NCBI RefSeq assembly: GCF_024138165.1
Contig: NZ_CP100000.1
Location: 124,001 to 188,000, forward strand
Direction of reading: 5' to 3'
From: Halorussus vallis
GTDB taxonomy: Archaea; Halobacteriota; Halobacteria; Halobacteriales; Haladaptataceae
Length of the DNA: 64,000 nucleotides
The notes below the pieces were generated by a model that had not been told where the DNA came from, searched no databases, and saw nothing but the letters and a program-made list of their open reading frames with translations. Shown here piece by piece: positions 40,561 to 48,870 of this stretch. A program made the position numbers and the translations under genes. Numbering within the stretch: position 1 is the first letter of the stretch; every line of letters begins with the position of its first letter.

Positions 40561-43500
40561 TCAGCGCCGCGCCGAGCGCCCGACCAGCAGGGCCGCGCCG
40601 GCGAACGCGGCGACCGGCCCGGCGCGAAGCGGTCCCGCACGGGTCGGACTCGCGTTACTCGAATCGCCGCGGTCGCCAACGACGGTCGGGAGCGTCGTCC
40701 CGGTGACCGTCTCCGTCGCCTGCCCCTCGAACGCCACGACGGCCGCGTCGAAGATCGGCCGGCCGGTTTCGTTCACGTACGGCGTGTCGGCCTGCCCGCC
40801 GCTCTCGACGAACTCGAACGACTGGTCGCCGTCGGTGTCGCGGTGGGGCACCGCCACCAGCAGTTGCTGGCCGGACGGCGACGCGTTCAGCGTCACGGTC
40901 ACGTCCTCGTACTGGCCGGGTTCGAAGTAGTCCGAGACGCCGACGAAGCTCCCGTTCTGGTCGTAGACGGCCACGAAGCCGCCTTCGGGCAGCGTCGCCG
41001 ACGAGACGGTGACGTTGTCGCCGTCGGAGGCCTGGTCGTCGAAGGTGACGTTCGCCGCCGCGGCCGTCTCGGTCGTGGTGGTGGTAGTCGTGGTCGGTTC
41101 TTCGGTCGTCGTGGTGGCCGGTTCCTCGGTGGTGGTCGTGGTGGTCGGCTCCTCGGCCGTGGTCATCGTGGTCGGCGCGACCGCCTCGGTCGCAGTTTCC
41201 TCGGTCGTCGTCACCGCGTCCACGACGGTCGTCTCACCGACCGCGACCGTGGTCTCCGGTTCAACCGCGGTCGTCTCCTCACCCGCGGCGGCCGTGGTCC
41301 CGGGCGCCCGGACGTAGACGGCCGCACCGTCGGCGACAGCGTTGCCGTCGGTCGTGTAGAGAGTGTCCACTTCCCCGCCCGTGAACTCGAAGCTCTCGTC
41401 GTCGTTCGTGTCGCGGTAGGCTATCGCGTACAGCGCCTGGCTCTGGGAGATGGGTTCGTCGAGCGTGACGGTGACGTTCTCGTAGGTGCCGGCTTCGAGG
41501 TACTCCGAGGCCCCGACGACGCTCCCCGTGAGGTCGCCCTCGATGACGCCCCCGTCGTGGATGACGACGAAACCGCCGTCGGGCAGGGTCACCGAGGAGA
41601 CGTTGACGGTCGCGCCCTCGGTGCTCTGGTTCACGAACGTGAGGTTCGCCTCGCCCTCGACGGTCGTCGTGGTCGGTTCCGCGGTCGTGGTTTCCTCGAC
41701 CGCCGCGGTCGTCGTCGGTTCGACGGTCGTCGTTTCGGCCGCGGTCGTCGTGGTCGGCTCCGCGGTCGTGGTTTCCGGTTCCGCGGTGGTCGTCTCCGGT
41801 TCCGCGGTCGTCGTCGCTTCGACGGTCGTGGGTTCGGGTTCCGCAGTTGTCGTCTCGGCGGCCGTGGTGGTCGCCACCGCCTCGATGGTCACGACCGCGT
41901 TCTCGGCGACCGCCTGCTCGTCGACCGCGTACGCGGGGTCGGCCTCGCCGTTGGTTTCGAGGTAGTCGAAGCTCTCGTTGTCGTTCGTGTCGCGGTGGGC
42001 GACGGCGACCAGCGCCTGGGTTTCGGAAACCGGTTCGTCGAGCGCGACCGTGACGTTCTCGTAGGTGCCGGCTTCGAGGTACTCCGAGACGCCGACGACG
42101 TTCTGCGGTTCGGTCGCGTTGCCCGCCGGGACGCTCTCGTTACGGACGACGACGAAGCCGCCCTCGGGCAGTGTCACCGACGCGACGGTGACGTTCTCGC
42201 CCGCGGAGGTCTGATTCCGGAAGGTGACGTTCGCGGCCGCGGGTTCGGCGGTCGTGGTTTCGGCCGCCGTGGTCGTCTCGGCTTCCGTCGTGGTTTCCTG
42301 GTCGCCGTCTCCATCCGCTTCTTCGGTCGTCTCCTCGACCGTGACCTCCTCGACGGTCGTGGTTTCGGGGACGGTCGTCTCCGTGGCGGTTTCCTCGACC
42401 GTCGTCTCCACTTCGATGGTGGAGGCGACGTCCGTGGCGATGTCGCGGAGTTCGTCCGGGTCGAGGTCGGGATTCTCGTTGATCGCCTCGACCGCCTGAA
42501 CCGCCCCGCTTTCGGCCGCGTCGGCTATCTCGCTCGCGTCGGTGACGTTCTGCGCCGCCGCGGCGCCAGCGGCACCTGCGGCCGCGCCCTCCGTGGCGGC
42601 GAGCGTCTGTTCGAGGGTCGCGTTCTCGACCGCCGCGACTCTGTCGACCCCGCCGGCGGCCGCGCCGGTCGCGGCGGCCTGTATCTGGGTGACCGACGCG
42701 ACCTGACTCTGGGAAACCGCGCCGCTGGCGGCGCCTTCCGCGATTATCTGTATCTGTGTGACGTTGACCTCCTGGCGCTGGACGACCCGCACCGCGCCTT
42801 CGCACGCGCCGCGCGCGGCCGCCTGAATCTGTTCGACGCTGGCCTCCTGGGACTGGTCGAGCGCGCCGCCCGCGGCCCCCTGGCAGGCCGCCTGAATCTG
42901 CTTGACGTTGACGACCTGCGTCTGGGTGACGCCGCCCCGGGCCGCGCCGTGGGCGGCCGCCTGGACCTGCCTGACGTTGACGACCTGGTTCTGCACCGCG
43001 CCGTAGGCCGCCCCGGCGGCCGCGCCCTCGGCGATGTACTGTATCTGGACGACGTTGACGACCTGAATCTGGACGACGGTCAACTGGGCGAGCACGCCGC
43101 TGGCGGCGCCGCGACAGGCCGACTGTATCTGCTCGACGTTCACCTCCTGGACCTGGATCAGACCGCCCTTCGCGGCACCCTCGGCGGCGAGTTGGATCTG
43201 TTCGACCGACACCTTCTGCACCTGGCGAACCGAAATCCGCTGAATCTGGGAAACCGCGCCGGCCGCCGCGCCCTTACAGGCCGCCTGGACCTGCTCGACG
43301 TCGACTTCCTGGACCTGGGTGACGCCGCCCTTGGCCGCGCCGAGCGCGGCGACCTGAACCTGCTTGATGTTCACGCGCTGGACCTGGGTCAGCGCCCCGT
43401 CGGCGGCGCCGCGCGCGGCGGCCTGGACCTGCTTGACGTTCACTTCCTGTAGCTGAGTGAGCGCGCCGTAGGCGCTACCCTGGGCGGCCTCCTGGACCTT

Positions 43501-44202
43501 TCCGGGGACGGTCACGTCGTTCCGGACCGCCGACTTCGCTGCGCCGGTCGCCGCGCCGAGCGCGGCGACCTGGATCTGGCGGACGTTCACCTTCTGGCGC
43601 TGGGCGAGCGCGCCGTGGGCCGCACCGTAGGCCGACCCCTCGGAGGCGACCTGCGTCTGCTGGACGTCCGCCTCCTGTATCTGGGTGATGCCGCCGCCGG
43701 TCGCGCCGCGGACCGCCGCCTGAATCTGGTTGATGGTGACCTGCTGGGACTGGATGAGCGCGCCGTGGGCCGCCCCGCGAGCCGCGAACAGGATCTGGCC
43801 GACGTTCGCGGCCTGGCGCTGGTTGACGGCCGTGACGGCGGCCCGGACCGCGGCCTGCCGTTCCCGTTCGCTCACGCTCGCGCCCTGTATCTCGGCGAGT
43901 TGCGCGCCCTGCCTCGCGCCGAGTTCGGCCGCCTCTCGCGGCGTGAGGCCCTGTACCCCCGCGACCGAGGCGTTCACGTCCGCGGGACCGAGCCCGGCGA
44001 CGCGATAGGGCGTCTTCGCGTCGATGCGAGCGGGCGACGGCGTCCGGAGGACCTCGGGCGCGTCGAGGCTCGCGGCCGACGCGTCAGTCGAGGACCCGTC
44101 GCGGGCGGCGGTCGAGGGGGCCGCTCCGACGGTCGAACCCGCGGCGCTGGTGAGCAGTACGACGACGAGAATGACGGTTTCGAGGCGCTGGAGGTTCCGC
44201 AT
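40561..44202 (-). CDS. Giant repeat surface protein: about 17 QIQ/GAA repeats plus three DUF7282-like domains
   Basis: 1213 residues. After a signal peptide (VILVVVLLTSAAGSTVGAA), residues about 95-540 hold roughly seventeen imperfect repeats of about 23 residues, consensus Q-x-V-N-V-x-Q-I-Q-x-A-A-x-G-A-A-x-G-A-L-x-Q-x (for example QEVNVKQVQAAARGAADG). Alternating V-N-V-x-Q-V-Q suggests a strand and GAAxGAL a turn or helix. Four repeats contain Cys (AACKG, SACRG, AACQG, GACEG). Three similar beta-domains follow (each with TLPEGGFVVV or alike, EYLEAGTYENVTV and VAHRDTNDNESF), separated by Thr/Glu/Pro-rich stalks. A final hydrophobic helix GPVAAFAGAALLVG ends in RSARR, without a PGF motif. The start at 44202 precedes the signal peptide directly. 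Likely cell-wall-attached; role unknown. Confidence 0.8.
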   Translation of the reverse strand: MRNLQRLETVILVVVLLTSAAGSTVGAAPSTAARDGSSTDASAASLDAPEVLRTPSPARIDAKTPYRVAGLGPADVNASVAGVQGLTPREAAELGARQGAQLAEIQGASVSERERQAAVRAAVTAVNQRQAANVGQILFAARGAAHGALIQSQQVTINQIQAAVRGATGGGITQIQEADVQQTQVASEGSAYGAAHGALAQRQKVNVRQIQVAALGAATGAAKSAVRNDVTVPGKVQEAAQGSAYGALTQLQEVNVKQVQAAARGAADGALTQVQRVNIKQVQVAALGAAKGGVTQVQEVDVEQVQAACKGAAAGAVSQIQRISVRQVQKVSVEQIQLAAEGAAKGGLIQVQEVNVEQIQSACRGAASGVLAQLTVVQIQVVNVVQIQYIAEGAAAGAAYGAVQNQVVNVRQVQAAAHGAARGGVTQTQVVNVKQIQAACQGAAGGALDQSQEASVEQIQAAARGACEGAVRVVQRQEVNVTQIQIIAEGAASGAVSQSQVASVTQIQAAATGAAAGGVDRVAAVENATLEQTLAATEGAAAGAAGAAAAQNVTDASEIADAAESGAVQAVEAINENPDLDPDELRDIATDVASTIEVETTVEETATETTVPETTTVEEVTVEETTEEADGDGDQETTTEAETTTAAETTTAEPAAANVTFRNQTSAGENVTVASVTLPEGGFVVVRNESVPAGNATEPQNVVGVSEYLEAGTYENVTVALDEPVSETQALVAVAHRDTNDNESFDYLETNGEADPAYAVDEQAVAENAVVTIEAVATTTAAETTTAEPEPTTVEATTTAEPETTTAEPETTTAEPTTTTAAETTTVEPTTTAAVEETTTAEPTTTTVEGEANLTFVNQSTEGATVNVSSVTLPDGGFVVIHDGGVIEGDLTGSVVGASEYLEAGTYENVTVTLDEPISQSQALYAIAYRDTNDDESFEFTGGEVDTLYTTDGNAVADGAAVYVRAPGTTAAAGEETTAVEPETTVAVGETTVVDAVTTTEETATEAVAPTTMTTAEEPTTTTTTEEPATTTTEEPTTTTTTTTETAAAANVTFDDQASDGDNVTVSSATLPEGGFVAVYDQNGSFVGVSDYFEPGQYEDVTVTLNASPSGQQLLVAVPHRDTDGDQSFEFVESGGQADTPYVNETGRPIFDAAVVAFEGQATETVTGTTLPTVVGDRGDSSNASPTRAGPLRAGPVAAFAGAALLVGRSARR

Positions 44203-44396
44203 GGCTGGTGTCCCACCCACGCCGAGGCCGCCTTTGAACCCCGAGAACGGTTGAATTCCGTTCGCCGGCACCGGCCGATTACAACGTCCCGTGTCGGCGG
44301 TCCGCGGTCGGGCCTAGGCCGACCTTACTCGCGGTAACGCTCGTTACGGACGCGGAATCCACAACCGCAAAGGCCCCCCACACCCACGTGCCCGAC

Positions 44397-45452
44397 ATGG
44401 AAGACCGAACGCGCGTGTTCGCGGCGGCCGGGTTCACCGTCGCGCTGTTCCTGCTCGTCCAACTCGGGGCGCTGGCGCTGGTCGAACCGTTCCAGCGGGC
44501 GGGCTACCAGCAGACGCCGGACCCCTCGGACCCGACCAACAGCCTCGTCTACGTCGGGGCGGTGCTGGTCCTGACCGGCGTGATGCTCGCCATCATCAAA
44601 CTCGAAGTCGAGTGGATACTCCGGGCGATGATCATCCTCACCAGCGGCCTGCTGTCGTGGTACGTCTTCTCGGTCGTGATTCCACCCGCCGCGACCGTCG
44701 AAATCGGCGGCACCGCGTTCAACGTCGTCGCCCTGGCGGCCGCGGCGCTCGTCTCGCTCGCGCTGGCGGTCCACCCGGAGTGGTACGTCATCGACGGTGC
44801 GGGCGTCGTGATGGGCGCGGGCGCGGCCGGCCTGTTCGGCATCAGTTTCGGCCTGTTGCCGGCCATCCTGTTGCTTGCGGTGCTGGCGGTGTATGACGCC
44901 ATCAGCGTCTACGGCACCGAACACATGCTGACGCTGGCCTCCGGCGTGATGGACCTGAAGATTCCGGTCATCCTCGTGATTCCGCTCACGCTCTCGTACT
45001 CGTTCCTCGACGGGGGCGAGGAGGTCGGCGAGTCCGGGGGCGACGAACCGGCCAGTGCGAGCGCCGAGGCGAGCGCGCCCGACGGCGGCGAGTCGCTCGA
45101 AGACGCGGTGGGCGACGGCGAAGCTACCGCCGGGGACGCAGCCGAGCGCCCCGGCATCACCGACCGTGACGCTTTCTTCATCGGCCTCGGCGACGCGGTG
45201 ATGCCGACGGTGATGGTCGCCAGCGCGGCCTTCTTCGCGCCCCCCGAGCCGCTGATTTCCGGGTTCGCGATGAACCTGCCCGCGCTGACCTCGATGGTCG
45301 GCACCCTCCTCGGACTGCTCGTGCTCCTCTGGATGGTGCTGAAAGGTCGCGCCCACGCCGGCCTGCCCCTGCTGAACGGCGGCGCCATCGGCGGTTACCT
45401 GCTCGGCGCGCTCGCAAGCGGGATGACGCTGATGCAGGCGCTGGGGCTGTGA
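44397..45452 (+). CDS. Presenilin-type intramembrane aspartyl protease
   Basis: A 351-residue polytopic protease of the presenilin/signal-peptide-peptidase homologue family (archaeal PSH). The two catalytic Asp are seen: YD at 166-167 in LAVYDAISVYG and GLGD at 263-266 in FFIGLGDAVMP. A PAL-like motif GLPLLNGG follows. Nine helices are predicted, with an acidic Gly/Ala/Glu-rich loop of about 50 residues between the catalytic helices (about 204-252). The ATG at 44397 is favoured over GTG 44388. It is divergent from the giant repeat protein, whose membrane helix might be a substrate, but that is only a guess. Confidence 0.9.
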   Translation: MEDRTRVFAAAGFTVALFLLVQLGALALVEPFQRAGYQQTPDPSDPTNSLVYVGAVLVLTGVMLAIIKLEVEWILRAMIILTSGLLSWYVFSVVIPPAATVEIGGTAFNVVALAAAALVSLALAVHPEWYVIDGAGVVMGAGAAGLFGISFGLLPAILLLAVLAVYDAISVYGTEHMLTLASGVMDLKIPVILVIPLTLSYSFLDGGEEVGESGGDEPASASAEASAPDGGESLEDAVGDGEATAGDAAERPGITDRDAFFIGLGDAVMPTVMVASAAFFAPPEPLISGFAMNLPALTSMVGTLLGLLVLLWMVLKGRAHAGLPLLNGGAIGGYLLGALASGMTLMQALGL

Positions 45453-45483
45453 GCGAGGCGTAGGCCCCTTTTCCCGCGGTTGC

Positions 45484-45816
45484 TCAGAACCACTCTCGGA
45501 CCGGCGGGACGAGTTCGAGTATCACCGCGCCGAGGTAGAGTCCGAAGAGAGCGACGCCCGCTCCCAGCGCCATCCCCAGCAAGTTGGTCGCTCGCATCAG
45601 CACCGTCGCGCCGCCCCAGGTGACGGCGAGCGAGACGCCGACGAGCAACAGCGTCCCGATGACGCCGAGGATGGCGTCCTCGACCGCCTCCCGAACGACG
45701 CCGTAGAGGGCGGCCTCGTCGAATTCGGCGGTCGCTCCGCCGTCGGTCATCGTGGCGGTTTCGGTCCTGGTTTCGGTATCGGAGGGGCGTGGAGAGCTGT
45801 CGGAATTGGAGACCAT
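45484..45816 (-). CDS. Two-helix membrane protein, unknown
   Basis: A 110-residue protein. The Ser/Thr/Asp/Glu-rich N-terminus is followed by an amphipathic helix (ALYGVVREAVEDAILG) and two membrane helices (about 50-70 and 78-102; VIGTLLLVGVSLAVTWGGA, MALGAGVALFGLYLGAVIL). It ends VPPVREWF. The start at 45816 (MVSNSDSS) gives a hydrophilic N-terminus of reasonable length. It is convergent with the protease gene and divergent from thi4. Function unknown. Confidence 0.6.
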   Translation of the reverse strand: MVSNSDSSPRPSDTETRTETATMTDGGATAEFDEAALYGVVREAVEDAILGVIGTLLLVGVSLAVTWGGATVLMRATNLLGMALGAGVALFGLYLGAVILELVPPVREWF

Positions 45817-46079
45817 ACGTACTCCCCGGGACGCCGTGATAGAAAAGTGTCGGTGGTTCTGAACGAGGGCGTTCCCGACCCGAATCGCCCCTGTCGCGGT
45901 TTTTCCGCAGTTTTTGGCCACGTTCCGTTCGTCCCCCGTTAGACCGTGCTTCCGTTCTCCGTCCGTCCTCGACTCGCCAGTCTTCCGTTCTTCGTTCGTC
46001 TCCACCGTCTCACCTCGACCCGGAACCGCCGACCGCTCAGTGCGCAACGCTTAACTACTGGGTCATAACACTAGGTGAT

Positions 46080-47009
46080 ATGTCGTTCGACGGATTCAGC
46101 GACGTGGACGAGGCACAGGTCACGAACGCCATCGCGAGCGAGTGGAGCGAGGAGTTCCTCGGTCGGACCGACACCGACGTCATCGTCGTCGGCGGCGGTC
46201 CATCGGGACTGATGGCGGCGAAGGAACTCGCCGAGCGCGACGTCGACGTGACGGTCGTCGAGAAGAACAACTACCTCGGCGGCGGGTTCTGGCTCGGCGG
46301 CTTCCTGATGAACAAACTCACCGTCCGGGACCCCGCCCACGAGGTGCTCGACGAACTCGACGTCCCCTACGAGGAGAGCGACGAGGCCGAGGGCCTCTAC
46401 GTCGCCGACGGTCCTCACGCCTGCTCGGCGCTCATCAAGGCGGCCTGCGACGCCGGAGCCGAGGTGCAGAACATGACCGAGTTCACCGACGTGGTGGTCC
46501 GGGAGAACCACCGGGTCGCGGGCATCGTGATGAACTGGACGCCGGTCCACGCCCTGCCCCGGGAGTTGACCTGCGTCGACCCCATCTGCGTCGAGTCCGA
46601 CCTCGTGCTGGACGCGACGGGCCACGACGCCGTGGTCGTCTCGAAGCTCCAGGAGCGCGGGGTTCTCTCGGCGCCCGGCATCGAACACGCCGAAGAGCAC
46701 AACACGGGGATGGACAAGACCGAGGAGGGCCAGTACGGCGCGCCGGGCCACGACTCGCCGGGCCACGACTCGATGTGGGTCAAAGAGAGCGAGGACGCCG
46801 TGGTCGAGGAGACGGGCAAGGTCCACGACGGCCTCGTCGCCACCGGCCTCGCCACCGCGACCACCCACGGCCTGCCCCGGATGGGACCGACCTTCGGCGC
46901 GATGCTGCTGTCGGGCAAGCGGGCGGCCCAGGTCGCGCTCGACGAACTCGGCTCGGACGCGCCGGACGTGCCGCTGACCCGGTCGCCCGTCGTCTCCGAC
47001 GACGACTGA
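46080..47009 (+). CDS. thi4: Thiamine thiazole synthase (Thi4) with active-site Cys
   Basis: A 309-residue Thi4, which makes the thiazole of thiamine from NAD and glycine. The NAD-binding motif is [19 protein letters not shown], and [16 protein letters not shown] and [17 protein letters not shown] are conserved. The residue that gives up sulphur is a Cys at position 165 in [10 protein letters not shown]. This is the same number as the essential Cys165 shown in Haloferax volcanii Thi4, so this enzyme is probably the self-sacrificing type rather than the sulphide-using His type. It is followed by thiDN one base after its stop. Confidence 0.95.
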   Translation: MSFDGFSDVDEAQVTNAIASEWSEEFLGRTDTDVIVVGGGPSGLMAAKELAERDVDVTVVEKNNYLGGGFWLGGFLMNKLTVRDPAHEVLDELDVPYEESDEAEGLYVADGPHACSALIKAACDAGAEVQNMTEFTDVVVRENHRVAGIVMNWTPVHALPRELTCVDPICVESDLVLDATGHDAVVVSKLQERGVLSAPGIEHAEEHNTGMDKTEEGQYGAPGHDSPGHDSMWVKESEDAVVEETGKVHDGLVATGLATATTHGLPRMGPTFGAMLLSGKRAAQVALDELGSDAPDVPLTRSPVVSDDD

Positions 47010-47010
47010 G

Positions 47011-48522
47011 ATGGCGCCCGAGATGCCGGTCGCGCTGACCGTCGCCGGTTCGGACAGCGGCGGCGGCGCGGGAATCCAGGCCGACCTCGCGACGATGGCC
47101 GCCCGCGGGGTCCACGGGACCAGCGCGCTCACCGCCATCACCGCGCAGAACACGACTGGCGTCGCCGCGAGCGAACTGCTCGACGAGGACCTCGTGACGA
47201 CCCAGATTCGGACCGTCTTCGAGGACTTCGACGTGGGCGCGGTCAAGACGGGGATGCTCGGCGACGAGCAGACCGTCCGGGCCGTCGTGGGCGCGCTCGC
47301 GGACGCGAGCGCGCCCGCGGGAGAAAGCAAGAGTGCGCTCGCGAGAGAACGCGAGAGTGCGCCTGCGGAAGAGGAGAGCGGGACGGCGGGCATGCCCGCC
47401 GTCCCGCTCGTCGCGGACCCCGTGGTTGTCGCCGAGAGCGGCGACCGCCTGCTCTCGCCCGAGGGCGTCGCGGCCGTCCGCGAGGAACTGCTCCCGCTCG
47501 CGACGCTGGTGACGCCCAACGTCCCCGAGGCCGAACTCCTCGCCGACGCCGAAATCGACGGTCCCGCGGCGGCCCGCGAGGCGGGCCGCCGCCTCTGCGA
47601 ACTCGGGGCCGACGCCGCGCTCGTGACCGGCGGGCACTTCCGGGGCGACCCCGCGGACGTGTTGGTCGTCTCCGACGGCGCGGGTTCCCGCGCCGTCGGA
47701 GACGCGGGCGAGGGCGAGGACGACGGAGACGGCGTCCGAGTCGAAACCTTCCGGAGTCGTCGCGTGCCGGACGCGAACACCCACGGGAGCGGCTGCACGC
47801 TCTCGGCCGCGGTCGCCGCCGAACTGGCGAAGGGCGCGCCGGTCGCCGAAGCGGTCGCGCGCGCGACCGACCACGTCGAACGCGCGATTCGCCGGGGCCG
47901 GTCGGTCGGGCGAGGAACCGGACCGGTCGACCACCTCGCGCCGACGAAGGCCCGAGCGGGGACCGTCACGGCCTGCGAGGCGGTCCGCGAGGTCGTCCGA
48001 ACGTTCGAGCGCGAGGACGTCTCGCGCCTGGTGCCCGAGGTCGGGACGAACGTCGCGGTCGCGCCCGCGTACGCCGTCGACCCCGCGGACGTGGCCGCGG
48101 TCGCCGGGCGACTCCACCGAGTTCCCGGCGGCGTCCGCGCGACCGGCGGCGTCTACCCGGGCGCGTCGAGCCACGTCGCGCGGTTCCTGCTCGGCGTTCG
48201 GGAGGCGAGCGACCGCGCCGGAGCAACCGATGTATCCGACGAGAGCGTCGCCGCGGCCTGCAACGTCCGCGCCGACGAGGAGACGGTCGCCGCGGTCGAG
48301 GAACGGTTGGATACCGCGACCGTCGACCGCGCCGACGAACCCGAAGACGCGCCGGGAACGATGGACTGGGTCGCGAGCGAGGCGATGGCGGGCCGGGCGA
48401 GCGCACCCGGCGCGGTGGTCGACCGGGGCGCTGTCGGCAAGGAGCCGATGATTCGACTGCTGGCCGCCGACGCCGAGGCGCTGGCCGTGACGGTGCTGGA
48501 ACTCGACGCGGCGCTGGCGTGA
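47011..48522 (+). CDS. thiD: Bifunctional HMP(-P) kinase ThiD / thiamine-phosphate synthase ThiN
   Basis: 503 residues. The N-terminal ThiD kinase (about 1-300) starts [20 protein letters not shown] and contains [15 protein letters not shown] and [14 protein letters not shown] (the anion hole and catalytic GSGC). The C-terminal ThiN (about 335-500; [30 protein letters not shown]) joins the pyrimidine and thiazole phosphates. The fusion is normal for archaea. Odd feature: residues about 93-133 are an Ala/Glu/Ser/Arg-rich insertion between a helix and the strand PLVADPV. Its DNA has two palindromes (47289-47316 and 47376-47409). It is the second gene of the thiamine operon after thi4. Confidence 0.92.
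   Translation: MAPEMPVALTVAGSDSGGGAGIQADLATMAARGVHGTSALTAITAQNTTGVAASELLDEDLVTTQIRTVFEDFDVGAVKTGMLGDEQTVRAVVGALADASAPAGESKSALARERESAPAEEESGTAGMPAVPLVADPVVVAESGDRLLSPEGVAAVREELLPLATLVTPNVPEAELLADAEIDGPAAAREAGRRLCELGADAALVTGGHFRGDPADVLVVSDGAGSRAVGDAGEGEDDGDGVRVETFRSRRVPDANTHGSGCTLSAAVAAELAKGAPVAEAVARATDHVERAIRRGRSVGRGTGPVDHLAPTKARAGTVTACEAVREVVRTFEREDVSRLVPEVGTNVAVAPAYAVDPADVAAVAGRLHRVPGGVRATGGVYPGASSHVARFLLGVREASDRAGATDVSDESVAAACNVRADEETVAAVEERLDTATVDRADEPEDAPGTMDWVASEAMAGRASAPGAVVDRGAVGKEPMIRLLAADAEALAVTVLELDAALA
47289..47316. repeat. Intragenic palindrome in thiD, 13-bp arms
   Basis: The arm GGGCGCGCTCGCG, GA loop and perfect complement code GALADASAP at the beginning of the ThiD insertion. 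Confidence 0.65.
47376..47409. repeat. Perfect 34-bp palindrome in thiD
   Basis: Exactly self-complementary without spacer, centre GCATGC, arm starting GAGCGGGACGGCGGG. It codes [12 protein letters not shown] in frame at the end of the ThiD insertion, directly before the conserved VADPVV strand. Confidence 0.75.
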
Positions 48523-48657
48523 CTCGGCGGCGTCTCCGCACCGCGAGACGACGTCCGCCGAGGCCCCCGTGCCACGTCATCACGAGTGATTTGCGAACCG
48601 TTCACGACCTCTTGCCGAGACGACATACTCAAGTGCGAGTAAATATTTAGTAGAGGT

Positions 48658-48765
48658 ATGAACTGGGAACACCGACGCGACCTCCCTAAGGCACAGCGCA
48701 AGAAACAGGAAGCGAAGGCCGGCACCGACTCGAACTTCATCGCCGCGATGCTCATCGCGGCCTGA
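48658..48765 (+). CDS. Candidate 35-residue small protein
   Basis: The frame begins MNWEHRRDLPKAQRKKQEAK and ends TDSNFIAAMLIAA. The N-terminal half is basic and helix-forming, the end hydrophobic. AT-rich TAAATATTTAG lies 8-18 bp upstream, too close for a leaderless start at this ATG, while ACATACT near 48623 is better placed. A perfect palindrome stands 45 bp after the stop, as for other genes here. No family was recognised. Confidence 0.35.
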   Translation: MNWEHRRDLPKAQRKKQEAKAGTDSNFIAAMLIAA

Positions 48766-48810
48766 GAACGGTTCGAGAACGCGAACCTCGATTCTCGCCC
48801 GCCGATTTCT

Positions 48811-48848
48811 GCGCGGACGACCGGCGACGCGTCGCCGGTCGTCCGCGC
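48811..48848. terminator. Perfect 38-bp palindrome between convergent genes
   Basis: Exactly self-complementary, centre ACGCGT, arm starting GCGCGGACGACCGGCG. It lies 22 bp before the stop of the minus-strand cyclodeaminase gene (48871) and 45 bp after the small plus-strand frame, so it suits a bidirectional terminator. Confidence 0.6.
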
Positions 48849-48870
48849 CGTCTTTTCCGCCGCTCGTACG

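Noticed and set aside
41055-42241. Thr-rich repeats of the giant protein as DNA minisatellite or mobile repeat
   Set aside because: They are codon-level ACC/ACG and GAG/GAA runs for protein stalks between domains, as in other exported proteins here, and need no further explanation.
40843-43452. 869-codon plus-strand open frame opposite the giant repeat protein
   Set aside because: Its Arg/Gly/Leu-rich translation is the antisense of the repeat and Thr-rich codons, without signal, domain or haloarchaeal acidity.
45817-46079. Possible TPP riboswitch ahead of thi4
   Set aside because: No CTGAGA-type or ACCTGATC-type TPP motif is seen, and a TATA-like TTAACT lies about 30 bp before the start, indicating a short leader.
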